A stretch of DNA of 64,000 bases from Nocardioides carbamazepini (GCF_024614185.1 NZ_JAHTLF010000013.1:302870-366869), one strand, 5' to 3'; shown: positions 1-8,935, counted from the stretch's first letter. Numbers and translations are program-made. The notes: generated by a model not told the origin, from the letters alone.

Positions 1-110
1 GGCGGCGCGGCGCGGGGCGGCGGCCGTGTCGCACCCCCGTATCGGTGCGTTGCGCCGGCCCCCCCGCTAACCTCACACCTGCCCGACGAAGTTTCAGCGG
101 TCCAGCAACC

Positions 111-134
111 GTTGCGCCGGTCGACCGGCGAAAC
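111..134. terminator. inverted repeat after ogt, likely terminator
   Basis: A 24-bp inverted repeat with one mismatch surrounds a perfect 16-bp core, CGCCGGTCGACCGGCG (115-130). It begins 2 nt beyond the ogt stop codon on the minus strand, so it probably ends the Ada-AlkA/ogt transcript. No U-tract follows on either strand, which is common for actinobacterial terminators. Confidence 0.45.
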
Positions 135-136
135 TG

Positions 137-628
137 TCAGAACAGCGCGTCCTGCAACGGCTCAGCCTCCAGCTCGAGCAGCAGCTGCTTGCGGTCCAGC
201 CCGCCGGCGTACCCGGTGAGGGTGCCGTTGGCGCCGATCACCCGATGGCACGGGATCACGATGGGGATCGGGTTGGCGCCGTTGGCGGTCCCGACAGCGC
301 GTGAGGCGGCGTTGGTCTTGCCGAGGCGTGCCGCGATCTCGCCGTACGACGCGGTCTCGCCGTAGCCGATGCCGAGCAGCTGCGCCCACACCGAGCGCTG
401 CCAGGCACTGCCAACCGGCGCGAGCGGCAGGTCGAACTCGGTGCGCTCGCCGGCGAAGTACTCCACCAGCTGGCGAGCGGCATCGACCAACGGCGCAGCG
501 TCGTCGGCACGGTCACCCAACGGGCGGCCGGTTCCGTCACGGAACGGCGAGAACTCGATGGCGGTGATCGCGCCGCCCTGCTCGACGATCCGCAGCGGCC
601 CGATGGGCGATTCGACGACGGTCCACAT
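137..628 (-). CDS. ogt: methylated-DNA-[protein]-cysteine S-methyltransferase
   Basis: Repairs O6-alkylguanine by moving the alkyl group to its own cysteine in a single-turnover reaction. The 163-residue protein has the usual Ogt length and carries the active-site motif PCHRV with acceptor Cys127, followed by the GYAGGLDRK loop. The ATG at 628 is chosen because it lies 2 nt beyond the stop of the upstream Ada-AlkA gene, so the two are translationally coupled. Longer in-frame extensions only run through the neighbour's coding sequence. Together the pair covers alkylguanine and alkyladenine damage. Family assignment is firm; whether it works more like Ogt or the Ada C-terminal domain cannot be told from sequence alone. 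Confidence 0.95.
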   Translation of the reverse strand: MWTVVESPIGPLRIVEQGGAITAIEFSPFRDGTGRPLGDRADDAAPLVDAARQLVEYFAGERTEFDLPLAPVGSAWQRSVWAQLLGIGYGETASYGEIAARLGKTNAASRAVGTANGANPIPIVIPCHRVIGANGTLTGYAGGLDRKQLLLELEAEPLQDALF

Positions 629-630
629 GA

Positions 631-2142
631 TCAGCTCATCCTTTCGGTCTCGGACAGAGACGTCCACAGGTGTAGGAGGGCGTAGGAGCGCCAGGGCGCC
701 CACCCCTCCGGGTCGATCTCGGCGGCCGGGTCGGCGCCGCCGTGCAGGGCGAGGGCGTTGCGCACGCCGACGTCGGTCGGCAGCCACACGTCGGGATGGC
801 CGAGCGCACGGAGCGCGATGTAGTCGGCGGTCCAGGGCCCGATGCCGGGGAGCGCGAGCAGCGTGCGTCGTACGTCGCCGCGGTCGGGTCCGCGGTCGAG
901 CACCACGTCGCCGGCGGCGATCGCCGCACACAGGCCGATGAGGGCGCGCCCGCGCGCACGCGGCATCCGGAACTCCTCGGGCGTGCATCGCGCGACCGTG
1001 GCGGCATCGGGGAAGAGATGGGTGAGTCCCTCGATGCCCGTCGACACCGGTCGACCGTGCGCGGCAACGAGTCGGGCGGCCGCGGTCCGGGCCGCGACGA
1101 CGGTGACCTGCTGGCCGAGGACCGCGCGGACCGCGACCTCGGCGCCGTCGACGTGACCCGGCACCCGGAGCCCGGGCCGCGCAGCCACGAGGGGGGCGAG
1201 CACCGGGTCCGAGGCGAGGTGGACATCGACGGCCACCGGGTCGGCGTCGGCGTCGAGCAGGGCACGCATCCGCGCCAGGGCGGCCGTCGTGTCGCGGAGG
1301 TCGTCGAGAGCCAGCCGCAGGGGCAGGTACGACGACCCGGCGCCTTCGACGTCGCCGAGCTCGACCCGCGCGACGCCCGATCCGTGCGGGAGGTCGAGGG
1401 TGCGGGCGTACCACCCGCCTCCGTCCGCCGCGACCTGGGCGACCTCGACGCCGGGCACGGCCCGGTCGGCGAGGAAGCGGAGCAGGGCGCTGCCCCGGAA
1501 CGGCGTACGGACGGCGATCCGCAGGTCGATCGCCCCCGGGACCTGGTCGCCGGGCGACGACCTGCGGCCGCGCAGCTGGCTCGGCGCGGCGTCGTACACC
1601 TCGAGCATCGTGTCGTTGAACTGCCGGACGCTGGAGAACCCGGCCGCGAACGCGACGTCGGCGAGGCCGAGCGTCGTGCTCTCGACGAGGGCGCGGGCGG
1701 TCTGCGCGCGCTGGGTGCGGGCGAGAGCGAGCGGCCCGGCACCGAGCTCGCTGGTGAGCAACCGCGACAGGTGACGCGAGGTGTAGCCCAGCCGCGCCGC
1801 CAAGCCCTCGACTCCCTCACGGTCGACGACGCCGTCGGCGATCAGCCGCATCGCGCGACCGGCGACGGTCGCGGCGACGTCCCAGTCCGGGCTGCCCGGC
1901 GTCGCGTCGGGCAGGCATCGCTTGCAGGCGCGGTAGCCGGCCGCCTGCGCGGCCGCAGCGGTGCGATGGAAGGACACGTTGCGAGACGCCGGCGTGCGGG
2001 CCGGACAGGACGGCCGGCAGTAGATGCCGGTCGACCGGACAGCGGTGTAGAAGACGCCGTCGAAACGGCGGTCGCGCGACTGCACGGCCGTGTAGCAGCG
2101 CTCGAAGTCGAGCCGCTCCGGCGCGGTCACTGTGGTCTCCAT
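631..2142 (-). CDS. alkA: Ada-type regulator fused to AlkA 3-methyladenine DNA glycosylase
   Basis: A bifunctional alkylation-response protein of 503 residues. The N-terminus is an Ada zinc domain with Cys42, Cys46, Cys73 and Cys76 at the spacing of E. coli Ada; Cys42 corresponds to its methyl-sensing Cys38. An AraC-type helix-turn-helix follows (about 95-195). The C-terminal half is an AlkA glycosylase with the helix-hairpin-helix LPGIGPWTADY and the catalytic Asp in WLPTDVGVR. The start is the ATG at 2142 (METTV), placed a few bases after an AGGATGAGGG-type ribosome site; the longer in-frame extension is unlikely. Family knowledge says such fusions remove alkylated bases and activate their own operon when methylated. 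It is followed directly by ogt. Confidence 0.93.
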   Translation of the reverse strand: METTVTAPERLDFERCYTAVQSRDRRFDGVFYTAVRSTGIYCRPSCPARTPASRNVSFHRTAAAAQAAGYRACKRCLPDATPGSPDWDVAATVAGRAMRLIADGVVDREGVEGLAARLGYTSRHLSRLLTSELGAGPLALARTQRAQTARALVESTTLGLADVAFAAGFSSVRQFNDTMLEVYDAAPSQLRGRRSSPGDQVPGAIDLRIAVRTPFRGSALLRFLADRAVPGVEVAQVAADGGGWYARTLDLPHGSGVARVELGDVEGAGSSYLPLRLALDDLRDTTAALARMRALLDADADPVAVDVHLASDPVLAPLVAARPGLRVPGHVDGAEVAVRAVLGQQVTVVAARTAAARLVAAHGRPVSTGIEGLTHLFPDAATVARCTPEEFRMPRARGRALIGLCAAIAAGDVVLDRGPDRGDVRRTLLALPGIGPWTADYIALRALGHPDVWLPTDVGVRNALALHGGADPAAEIDPEGWAPWRSYALLHLWTSLSETERMS

Positions 2143-2234
2143 GTCCCTCATCCTGCCGGTGTCCACCGACAGTCTCTCGCGGAAATCGGACATCACGGTG
2201 ATCGACGGTCGCCTCGTTCTGTCACGCTGTGCCC

Positions 2235-2693
2235 ATGGCGGACGCTCCCCTCAATCCCCTGGACCTGCTGATCAAGTCCCAGCAGGTGGCGCTCAAGCTC
2301 GCCACCGACGTCCTCCGGGGCGTCCGCGACACCGCAGTCACAGGTGTCACCCAGCCCGACGAGCTCGCCAAGCAGGTCGGTGAGCTCGCCGGCGCCGTCG
2401 CGGGGATGGCCGGAGCAGTCACCAGCCTCGCCGGCACCACCGCGCAGCCCCTGCAGGACTTCATCGTCCGGCAGCGCGAGCTCGCCGACACCGTCCACAC
2501 GCTCGCCGAGGCCCAGGCCGAGCTCGCCGTCGTGGTCGCCACGCTCGCCGAGCGACATGCCGACGCCGTGGCCGCGTTGGAGAAGCTGACCGCGCCGGTG
2601 TTCGCGATCATCGGCACCGAGCCGACGCCGCCGAAGACCCGGGCGGCGCGGCGGGCGGCGGCCGCGTCGAAGCCGTCCGCCGAGACGGACTGA
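2235..2693 (+). CDS. small alanine-rich helical protein, unknown function
   Basis: I do not recognise this 152-residue protein with certainty. It begins with a short amphipathic stretch (PLDLLIKSQQVAL), continues as long Ala/Leu/Glu-rich helices likely to form a coiled coil (about 50-120), and ends in a basic, Ala/Lys/Arg-rich tail. That layout resembles actinobacterial phasin-like or granule/nucleoid-associated proteins, but no catalytic motif is visible, so this is only a suggestion. The ATG at 2235 is preferred to a GTG two codons earlier; neither has a clear Shine-Dalgarno, so the transcript may be nearly leaderless. It diverges from the Ada-AlkA gene and ends just before a strong hairpin. 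Confidence 0.75.
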   Translation: MADAPLNPLDLLIKSQQVALKLATDVLRGVRDTAVTGVTQPDELAKQVGELAGAVAGMAGAVTSLAGTTAQPLQDFIVRQRELADTVHTLAEAQAELAVVVATLAERHADAVAALEKLTAPVFAIIGTEPTPPKTRAARRAAAASKPSAETD

Positions 2694-2716
2694 GTGGGCC
2701 GAACCGGAAAACGCAT

Positions 2717-2746
2717 TCGGGCCCGGTCCAGAAGGACCGGGCCCGA
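2717..2746. terminator. strong bidirectional hairpin terminator
   Basis: A perfect 13-bp stem (TCGGGCCCGGTCC, 2717-2729, with 2734-2746) and an AGAA loop. It lies 23 nt after the plus-strand gene and directly after the minus-strand tRNA-Glu. On the minus strand it is followed by a T-rich run (AATGCGTTTTCC), so it probably ends the tRNA transcript and may also stop the convergent mRNA. Confidence 0.8.
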
Positions 2747-2751
2747 TGTCG

Positions 2752-2824
2752 TACCCCCGACCGGATTCGAACCGGCGCTACCTACGTGAGAGGCAGGCGT
2801 GCTAGGCCGCTACACAACGGGGGC
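2752..2824 (-). tRNA. tRNA-Glu (anticodon CUC)
   Basis: The minus strand folds into a full 73-nt cloverleaf: acceptor GCCCCCG/CGGGGGT (one G-U) with discriminator A, D stem GTGT/GCAC, anticodon stem CCTGC/GTAGG around loop CTCTCAC, and T arm GCCGG-TTCGAAT-CCGGT. The loop gives anticodon CUC, which reads GAG. No CCA is encoded. It lies downstream of tRNA-Gln and gltX on the same strand. Confidence 0.95.
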
Positions 2825-2917
2825 ATGTCACTCTCGCGAGCAACCTGCGGAACTCTACCGATCCGGCTTTCCCAGCGCCAAATCGGCGTCTGTTCCTGCC
2901 TTCTCGCGAGAACCTCG

Positions 2918-2989
2918 CTGGTCTACTAGGACTCGAACCTAGACTAACTGGACCAGAACCAGTCGTGCTGCCAATTACACCATAGACCA
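2918..2989 (-). tRNA. tRNA-Gln (anticodon CUG)
   Basis: A 72-nt cloverleaf on the minus strand: acceptor TGGTCTA/TAGACCA with discriminator G, anticodon stem ACTGG/CCAGT around loop TTCTGGT, giving anticodon CUG, which reads CAG. The T loop has TTCGAGT. No CCA is encoded. It sits between the CPBP-family gene and tRNA-Glu on the same strand. In actinobacteria this tRNA is expected to be mischarged by GltX and then amidated by GatCAB. Confidence 0.95.
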
Positions 2990-3034
2990 CTGCTGTGCCG
3001 GCCCCGCCCCGGAGGACCGGGCCGACTGGGAACA

Positions 3035-4039
3035 CTACACAAGCCCGCGCCGCGGCTCCAAAATGGCCCCGCCATCCGTCCCTCCGGTGCGGTTCGCGAC
3101 GCCCAGCCGGCGGGCGGCGGCAACCGCGAGGAGCAGATAGCTCACCGACTGCACCAGCGTGACCGGAACGGCCCACCAGCTCCCGCCGACGGGGTTGAGG
3201 GCCTCGGTCATGTCGCTGAACGCGAGGGCGAGACCGAAGGCCAGGAAGTTGTTGAGGACGTGCATCGCGATGGCCGCCTCGAGCCCCCCGGTGAGGATCA
3301 CCAGCAGTCCGGCGACCACGCCGAACGCGAGCCGGTCGAAGAAGATCGGCACGTCCTGGCCCAGACCGTGGGCGAGGGCGAAGAGCAGCGCGGGCACGCC
3401 GACCGCGATCGCGGCACTCACGCGCGACCCGAGGCGGGCGGTCAGGCCGCCGAACGCCTGGGCGAGGTACCCGCGGAAGACGTACTCCTCCCCCGCCGCC
3501 TGCAGCGGCGTGAGGAGCAGGACGACCAGCAGGAAGTCGCGCACGGTCGAGGTCCACGGATTCAGGCCGCCGGCGGCGTCGATCGTGCCGGCGCCCTGGT
3601 CGGGCAGCACGCTCGAGACGGCGACGGTCAGCGCGAGCGCGACCACCGCGATGCCGAGACAGGCGAGGAGCCAGCGCCAGCGCAGCCGGCCCACGACCGA
3701 GGCGACCAGCCCGGGGCGCTGGTGATGCAGCAGGAGCGCGACGAGCAGGACTGCCGGGATCGCAAGGGCCCAGCCGAGATTGACGTAGGCCAGGAACGCG
3801 GGCGTGACCGGGTCGCCGTCGAGCCGGTCGGCGATCTCGTAGGTGTCCCGTGAGGTCAGCAGGAAGTAGACCGCGAAGAACGCGGTGAGCACGAACTGGC
3901 CGGCGAAGAAGAGCACCGCGACGAGCGGCACCCCGACGAGCGGGCGCCAGGCGCCGGTGGGCCCGCGCCGGTGCAGCTCGTCGTACCGCAGCCCCGCCGG
4001 CGCGGCAGGAGCGGGCCCGGCCTGCTCAGCCGAGGGCAC
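3035..4039 (-). CDS. CPBP-family intramembrane glutamic protease-like protein
   Basis: A 334-residue membrane protein with about eight hydrophobic segments and the CPBP (Abi/Rce1-like) signature: EEYVFRG (EExxxR), then FALAHG and the HVLNN (HxxxN-type) motif on later helices. These residues form the active site in characterised Rce1-type proteases; bacterial homologues are mostly unassigned, and some serve in bacteriocin self-immunity or protein maturation. The first 14 nt overlap the end of gltX, so it is probably co-transcribed and translationally coupled. The N-terminal 30 residues are Ala/Pro-rich and cytosolic. No substrate can be inferred from the neighbours. Confidence 0.85.
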   Translation of the reverse strand: MPSAEQAGPAPAAPAGLRYDELHRRGPTGAWRPLVGVPLVAVLFFAGQFVLTAFFAVYFLLTSRDTYEIADRLDGDPVTPAFLAYVNLGWALAIPAVLLVALLLHHQRPGLVASVVGRLRWRWLLACLGIAVVALALTVAVSSVLPDQGAGTIDAAGGLNPWTSTVRDFLLVVLLLTPLQAAGEEYVFRGYLAQAFGGLTARLGSRVSAAIAVGVPALLFALAHGLGQDVPIFFDRLAFGVVAGLLVILTGGLEAAIAMHVLNNFLAFGLALAFSDMTEALNPVGGSWWAVPVTLVQSVSYLLLAVAAARRLGVANRTGGTDGGAILEPRRGLV

Positions 4040-5501
4040 GCTGCAGCCGCCCGAGGCTGCGCTCGCGGCCCAGGAGCTCCATCGACTCGAAGAGCGGCGG
4101 CGAGATCCGCCTGCCGGTCACGGCCACCCGAACCGGACCGAAGGCGTTGCGGGGCTTGAGGCCCAGGCCCTCGACCAGCGCGGTCTGCAGGGCGGTCTGG
4201 ATCGCGTCGGTCGACCAGGTCGGCAGCGCCACCAAGGCGTCGTACGACGCCTGCAGGACGGGGATTCCGGACTCGCCGATCTGCTTGGCGGCGTCCTCCG
4301 GGTCGACCTCGAAGGCGTCCTCGTCGACGAAGAGGAAGCCCAGCATCGCGCTGGCCTCCGCCAGCTTGTTGATCCGCTCGGCCACGAGCGGCATTGCGAG
4401 CTCCAGCAGCTGGGCGTCCGCGTCGGTCACCGGGTCGGAGACGACGCCGTCGCGCTTGAGGAACGGCAGGGCGCGGTGGGTGATCTCGTCGGTCGACAGC
4501 AACCGCATGTGGGCGGCGTTGATGGCATCGCACTTCTTGAGGTCGAAGCGCGCCGGGTTGGCGACGACGTCCTCGATCTCGAACGCCTCGACCATCTCCT
4601 CCAGGCTGAAGACGTCGCGGTCCGCGGCGATCGCCCAGCCCAGCAGGGCGAGGTAGTTGAGCAGCCCCTCGGGCAGGTAGCCCTGGTCGCGGTAGGCCAG
4701 GGCGTGTGCCTCCGGGTCGCGCTTCGAGAGCTTCTTGTTGCCCTCGCCCATGACATAGGGCAGATGGCCGAACTCCGGCGTCGCCTTGGCGATCCCGATC
4801 TCCTTGAGGGCCTCGTAGAGCGCGATCTGGCGCGGCGTCGACGACAGCAGGTCCTCGCCGCGGAGCACGTGGGTGATCTCCATCAGCGCGTCGTCGACCG
4901 GGTTGACCAGCGTGTAGAGCGGGTCGCCGTTGGCACGGGCCAGCGCGAAGTCCGGCACGAACTCCGTCTCGAAGCTGACCTCGCCGCGAACCAGGTCGTT
5001 CCAGGTGATCGAGCCGTCGGGCATCCGGAACCGGACGACGGGCCTGCGGCCCTCCGCGACGAACGCGTCGACCTGGTCCGCGCTGAGCTCGCGGCAGAAG
5101 CCGTCGTACCCCTGGACCTTGGAGCCGGCGGCCTTGCGGCGCGCGGCGGCCTCCTCGTTGGTGCAGTAGCAGTCGTAGGTGAAGGAGCTGTCCTTCAGCC
5201 TCGCCAGCGCGTCGGCGTACTTGTCGCCCCGCTCGCTCTGCTTGTAGGGCGCGAACGGGCCGCCCACACCGGGGCCCTCGTCCCAGTCGAGCCCGAGCCA
5301 GCGCATCAGGTCGATGATCGAGCTCAGCGACTCGTCGGTGCTGCGCTCCTTGTCGGTGTCCTCGATGCGGAAGACGAAGGTGCCGCCGTGGTGGCGCGCG
5401 AACGCCCAGTTGAAGAGCGCCGTGCGGACCAGGCCCACGTGGGGGCTGCCCGTCGGCGACGGGGCCATCCGGACGCGGACGTTCTTGCCGGTGCTGCTCA
5501 T
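4026..5501 (-). CDS. gltX: glutamate-tRNA ligase
   Basis: Charges tRNA-Glu with glutamate, and in organisms lacking GlnRS also tRNA-Gln. The 491-residue class I synthetase has the HIGH-type motif [11 protein letters not shown] near the N-terminus, a zinc-type cysteine cluster (YDCYCTNEE, residues about 110-118) and the KMSKS-type loop KKLSKRD near residue 255, followed by the helical anticodon-binding domain. Its ATG overlaps the stop of the fumarylacetoacetase-family gene by 4 nt. Downstream lie the CPBP gene and then tRNA-Gln and tRNA-Glu, the two RNAs it would be expected to charge. Confidence 0.97.
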   Translation of the reverse strand: MSSTGKNVRVRMAPSPTGSPHVGLVRTALFNWAFARHHGGTFVFRIEDTDKERSTDESLSSIIDLMRWLGLDWDEGPGVGGPFAPYKQSERGDKYADALARLKDSSFTYDCYCTNEEAAARRKAAGSKVQGYDGFCRELSADQVDAFVAEGRRPVVRFRMPDGSITWNDLVRGEVSFETEFVPDFALARANGDPLYTLVNPVDDALMEITHVLRGEDLLSSTPRQIALYEALKEIGIAKATPEFGHLPYVMGEGNKKLSKRDPEAHALAYRDQGYLPEGLLNYLALLGWAIAADRDVFSLEEMVEAFEIEDVVANPARFDLKKCDAINAAHMRLLSTDEITHRALPFLKRDGVVSDPVTDADAQLLELAMPLVAERINKLAEASAMLGFLFVDEDAFEVDPEDAAKQIGESGIPVLQASYDALVALPTWSTDAIQTALQTALVEGLGLKPRNAFGPVRVAVTGRRISPPLFESMELLGRERSLGRLQRALG

Positions 5502-6310
5502 GCGCGTGCTTCCACCTTGTTCGTGAGGGTTCCGAGACCGTCGATCGAGACTTCCACCTCGTCGCCGACCTGCATGGGGCCGACACCCTCGGGGGTGCCG
5601 GTGAGGATGACGTCACCGGGCAGCAGCGTCATCACGCTGGACACGTGCGCGATCAGCGCGGGGATGTCGAAGAGCATGTCGGCCGTCGTACCGTCCTGGA
5701 CGACGTCGCCGTTGAGGAACGTCTGGACCCGCCGGCCCTGGTTGAAGTCGTGGGGATCGAGATCGGTCTCGATCCACGGCCCCAGCGGGCAGAACGAGTC
5801 GAAGCCCTTCGCGCGGGTGAACTGCCCGTCGGAGCGCTGCAGGTCTCGGGCGGTGACGTCGTTGGCGATCGTGTAGCCGTGAATGACGTCGGTGGCCTGG
5901 TCGGCCGGGACGTCGCGGCAGATGCGGCCGATGACGACGGCGAGCTCGCCCTCGTACTGCAGGTCCTGGGTCTGGCGCGGGTAGAGGATCGCGTCGCCGG
6001 GGCCGACGACGCTGGTGTTGGGCTTGAGGAACATCAGCGGCCCGGCCGGGACGTCGTTGCCGAGCTCGGCCGCGTGCGCCGCGTAGTTGCGGCCGATGCC
6101 GACCACCTTGCTGCGTGGCAGCACCGGCGCGAGCAGGCGCACGTCCTCGAGCCGGTGCTCCTTCTCGAGGAGCTTGATCCCGACGTAGAGCGGGTCGCCG
6201 GCGAGACCGACGATGACCGCGTCCTCTGCGGGCTGGCCGTACTCGTCGAGGTCGCCCGTCAGGACGCCGTACGAGGGTTCCTCACCAGTGGTGAATCTGA
6301 CGATGCGCAC
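5498..6310 (-). CDS. fumarylacetoacetate hydrolase family protein
   Basis: A 270-residue protein of the FAH superfamily, whose members are metal-dependent hydrolases, decarboxylases or isomerases acting on dicarbonyl acids. The C-terminal catalytic core is complete: [13 protein letters not shown], the metal-binding region [11 protein letters not shown], the [11 protein letters not shown] block, FCPLGPWIE and [15 protein letters not shown] near the C-terminus. The short N-terminal domain (about 60 residues) is typical of the FahA/YcgM-like branch, which includes acylpyruvases and oxaloacetate decarboxylases. It is the first gene of the gltX operon, with a 4-nt overlap. The exact substrate cannot be read from the sequence. 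Confidence 0.92.
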   Translation of the reverse strand: MRIVRFTTGEEPSYGVLTGDLDEYGQPAEDAVIVGLAGDPLYVGIKLLEKEHRLEDVRLLAPVLPRSKVVGIGRNYAAHAAELGNDVPAGPLMFLKPNTSVVGPGDAILYPRQTQDLQYEGELAVVIGRICRDVPADQATDVIHGYTIANDVTARDLQRSDGQFTRAKGFDSFCPLGPWIETDLDPHDFNQGRRVQTFLNGDVVQDGTTADMLFDIPALIAHVSSVMTLLPGDVILTGTPEGVGPMQVGDEVEVSIDGLGTLTNKVEARA

Positions 6311-6378
6311 CCGTCGAGCCTATCGACCTAGGCTTGCTCGTCGTGACTGTGCAGGTCGTGGAAGGGCAGGAGTCGGTC

Positions 6379-7224
6379 GTGGATGCGCAGGAATGGCGGG
6401 AACGGGCCGCTGCCCACGCCGCGCGCATCGACGCCTACGTCGCTCCCCACCTCGCCCGGCGCGAGACTCACACGAAGCATCCGGTGTTCGACTTCCTGTT
6501 CACCTACTACTCCCACCGGCCGGCCCAGCTGCGCCGCTGGCACCCGGGATTCGGCGTCGCCCTGAAGGACGCCGACGCCTACGCGAACCTCAAGGGTTAC
6601 GAGCCCGTCGACCACGGCATCACGGTCGCCTCGTCGTACGTGGACGCCCAACGCCCCCTGATCGCGTCCCTGCACGCACTGCTGGTCGCGACGAAGGGCC
6701 GCGCACCGCACTTCGGGTGCTTCGGCCTGCACGAGTGGGCCATGGTCTACCGCCTCGCCGACGACGAGACCCGCCATGCCGACTGGCCGCTGCGCCTCGG
6801 GCCTACGGGCACCGACGAGGTCGTCGAGGGCCACCGCATCGCGTGCTCCCACTTCGACGCCTACCGCTTCTTCACGCCGCCCGCGCGACCGCTCAACACC
6901 CTGAACCCCGGTCGCGACGATCGACCCGCCTTCGAGCAACCCGGCTGCCTGCACGCCGGCATGGACCTCTACAAGCATGCCTTCCGGCTCTCCCCCATGA
7001 TCGGCTCCGACCTCGTCGCCGACTGCTTCGAGCTGGCCTGGGACATCCGCACCCTCGACATGCGCGCGGCGCCGTACGACCTGCGGGACCTGGGCTTCGA
7101 GCCGGTCCGGATCGAGACGGCCGAGGGCAAGGCGGCGTACGCCGAGGCGCAGCGCGAGTTCGCCGAGCGCGCTGCTCCGCTGCGGGCGCGGCTCATCGAG
7201 GAGTGCGAGCGGCTGCTCGCCTGA
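6379..7224 (+). CDS. conserved actinobacterial protein, possibly mis-named 3-methyladenine glycosylase
   Basis: A soluble protein of 281 residues with many conserved-looking His, Trp and Tyr positions (HPVFDFLFTYYSHRP, FGCFGLHEWAMVYR, GCLHAGMDLYKHA). I recall relatives labelled 3-methyladenine DNA glycosylase, but I see no helix-hairpin-helix and none of the AlkA, Tag or MPG active-site signatures, so that name should not be relied on. The GTG at 6379 is chosen because GGGCAGGAG ends six bases before it; in-frame starts at 6334 (TTG) and 6343 (GTG) have no ribosome site. It stands alone, divergent from the fumarylacetoacetase gene and convergent with the TSUP gene. Confidence 0.85.
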   Translation: MDAQEWRERAAAHAARIDAYVAPHLARRETHTKHPVFDFLFTYYSHRPAQLRRWHPGFGVALKDADAYANLKGYEPVDHGITVASSYVDAQRPLIASLHALLVATKGRAPHFGCFGLHEWAMVYRLADDETRHADWPLRLGPTGTDEVVEGHRIACSHFDAYRFFTPPARPLNTLNPGRDDRPAFEQPGCLHAGMDLYKHAFRLSPMIGSDLVADCFELAWDIRTLDMRAAPYDLRDLGFEPVRIETAEGKAAYAEAQREFAERAAPLRARLIEECERLLA

Positions 7225-7238
7225 CCCGGAGGCGCCGC

Positions 7239-8132
7239 TCAGGCCGGAACGGGGACCTCGTCCCGCTCGGCGGCGGAGGCCCTCTCCCGGCCCCACGCCG
7301 TCCAGGCGATCCGGCCGACGAGCAGCAGCCACCCCACGATGAGGGCGAGGTCGAGCCACTTCGGGAGGTCGGTCACCGCGCCCACGACGGTGACGGCGTT
7401 GACCAGGATGACCAGGCCGCCCACCATCGCGCCCATCGGCGCGTGCGGCAGCCGACCGGCGAGCCGGGCCGCGAACGGGGCGACGAGGACGCCGCCGACG
7501 ACCAGGCCGAGGACGGGCAGCCACGGGATGTCCTGGTGCGCGGCGCCGGTGATGAAGCCGCTCGAGACGGAGAGGGCGACGACGAACTCCGCCGCGTTGG
7601 TGGTCCCGACCACGCGACGCGGCTCGTGTCTGGTCACGGTCATCAGGCTGGGGGTGACGACCGGACCCCAACCACCGCCGCCGGTGGCGTCGACGAAGCC
7701 GCCGAGCAGGCCGATGGGCGAGAGCCACCGCGCGGTGTGGCCGGACTTCGGGACCGGGATGATCCGCAGGCCGAAGCCGAAGCGGACCAGGATGACCAGG
7801 CCGAAGAAGATCAGCAGCCCGGCCATCGACGACTTGGCCGCCTCCAGGCTGATCGAGGTGAGGATGACGGCGCCGAGGAAGCCGCCGACCGCGCCCGGCA
7901 GGGCGACACGCACCAGCACCTTGGGGTCGACGTTGCCCGCGCGCCAGTGCGAGATCCCCGAGACGAACGTCGTCGGGAGCTTGGCCGCATGGGTCGCGGC
8001 GCTCGCCGTGGCGGGAGCGACGCCGAGGGCCAGCAGCACCGTGGCCGACGTGACGCCGAAGCCCATGCCGAGCGTGCCGTCGACGAGCTGAGCGAGCCCA
8101 CCCGCGAGCGCGAATGCCGCGACCAACCACAT
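7239..8132 (-). CDS. TSUP (TauE/SafE) family membrane transporter
   Basis: A 297-residue inner-membrane protein with about eight transmembrane helices in two related halves. Each half has the family's glycine-rich loop: GGLAQLVDGTLGMGFGV early, and GGFVDATGGGGWGPVVTP in the second half. TSUP proteins move sulfite, sulfoacetate, sulfide or similar small anions, usually outward; the substrate here cannot be inferred. No sulfur-metabolism gene is adjacent. A 20-bp imperfect inverted repeat lies 18 bp upstream of the start codon, which suggests repressor or activator control of this single gene. Confidence 0.88.
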   Translation of the reverse strand: MWLVAAFALAGGLAQLVDGTLGMGFGVTSATVLLALGVAPATASAATHAAKLPTTFVSGISHWRAGNVDPKVLVRVALPGAVGGFLGAVILTSISLEAAKSSMAGLLIFFGLVILVRFGFGLRIIPVPKSGHTARWLSPIGLLGGFVDATGGGGWGPVVTPSLMTVTRHEPRRVVGTTNAAEFVVALSVSSGFITGAAHQDIPWLPVLGLVVGGVLVAPFAARLAGRLPHAPMGAMVGGLVILVNAVTVVGAVTDLPKWLDLALIVGWLLLVGRIAWTAWGRERASAAERDEVPVPA

Positions 8133-8149
8133 GTCAGGTCCTCGAATCA

Positions 8150-8169
8150 GTAATGGTTATAAACACTAC
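8150..8169. promoter_or_regulatory. candidate operator upstream of the TSUP gene
   Basis: GTAATGGTTATAAACACTAC is an imperfect 20-bp palindrome (8 of 10 positions match between halves) in an AT-rich patch, unusual in this GC-rich DNA. It lies 18 bp before the start codon of the minus-strand transporter gene, where it would overlap the promoter. The binding protein is unknown. Confidence 0.45.
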
Positions 8170-8251
8170 CGATCAAGGCTACATACAAGACCTTGCACTG
8201 TCGACTCGCCGAAGCGCGTCCCGAAGCGCGCCCGGCGCGACGTCGGCGGGC

Positions 8252-8881
8252 TCAGCGCGCGGCGATCCCGTCGTACATCACGGCCCGGATGGCGGCACTC
8301 AGCCGCGCCTGCCGCTCGGGGACGGGGTCGCGCAGGCCGACGAGGACGGAGCCGAGGATCATCCCGTTGATGGACTGCGCCGTGGGCTCGACGTCGAGGT
8401 CGGCACGCAGGTAGCCGAGCCGGACGCCGTGCTCGAGGTACGCCGCGGTGAGCGGCGTGGTCATGTCGAAGAGGTCGAGCATCCGCTCGCGCATGGCATC
8501 GTCGATGCCGGCGGCGGACAGCAGCAGCTGGGGCACCCGCGGGTCCTCGCTGAAGATCCGCGCGAGGGCGGCACCGATCCGCTCGGTCTGGGCGCGGTAG
8601 CCCTCCAGGGTGGTGACGGCCTCCGGTGCGTTCTCCGCGCCGAGGGAGTCGACGATGCGGCCGATCAGGTCGTCGATGACGTGCTCGACGATGTCCCGCT
8701 TGTTCTCGAAGTAGCGGTAGAAGGTGCCGTGCCCGATGCCCAGGCGAGCGGCGATGTCGGCGATCCCCGTCGCGTGATAGCCCTGCTCGGCGAAGCAGGT
8801 GAAGGCGGCGTCGATGATCTCGCGCCGAGTCTCGGCCTTGCGCCGCTCCAGTCGCGAGAGCCCCTCCGTGGTCGCCGTCAT
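8252..8881 (-). CDS. TetR/AcrR family transcriptional regulator
   Basis: A 209-residue one-component regulator. The N-terminal TetR DNA-binding domain spans residues about 15-62, with the helix-turn-helix GIADIAARLGIGHGTFYRYFENKRDI. The rest is a helical ligand-binding and dimerisation domain. It is transcribed away from the patatin-SDR-monooxygenase operon, which begins 115 bp upstream, so it most likely represses that operon and itself. The inducer is unknown; a lipid, ester or ketone would fit the neighbours. The ATG start at 8881 gives a normal N-terminus. Confidence 0.92.
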   Translation of the reverse strand: MTATTEGLSRLERRKAETRREIIDAAFTCFAEQGYHATGIADIAARLGIGHGTFYRYFENKRDIVEHVIDDLIGRIVDSLGAENAPEAVTTLEGYRAQTERIGAALARIFSEDPRVPQLLLSAAGIDDAMRERMLDLFDMTTPLTAAYLEHGVRLGYLRADLDVEPTAQSINGMILGSVLVGLRDPVPERQARLSAAIRAVMYDGIAAR

Positions 8882-8909
8882 GACACCGGAGCCTATTGCA
8901 GATCGCCGA

Positions 8910-8935
8910 AACTGACGATACGTTCCGTAACTGAC
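8910..8935. promoter_or_regulatory. candidate TetR operator between divergent genes
   Basis: In the 115-bp divergent region, the direct repeat AACTGAC (8910-8916 and 8929-8935) brackets a short inverted repeat TACG-TTC-CGTA (8919-8929). The site is well placed to control both the tetR gene and the patatin operon. The match is weak, so this is a suggestion only. Confidence 0.3.

Noticed and set aside
742..2271. Long open frame on the plus strand opposite the Ada-AlkA gene
   Set aside because: It is an antisense shadow caused by high GC. Its translation is Arg/Gly/Asp-rich low-complexity sequence, while the minus strand holds a clear Ada-AlkA protein.
3885..5876. 663-codon plus-strand frame across gltX
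   Set aside because: Antisense to gltX and the fumarylacetoacetase-family gene, both with complete motifs; no recognisable protein on the plus strand.
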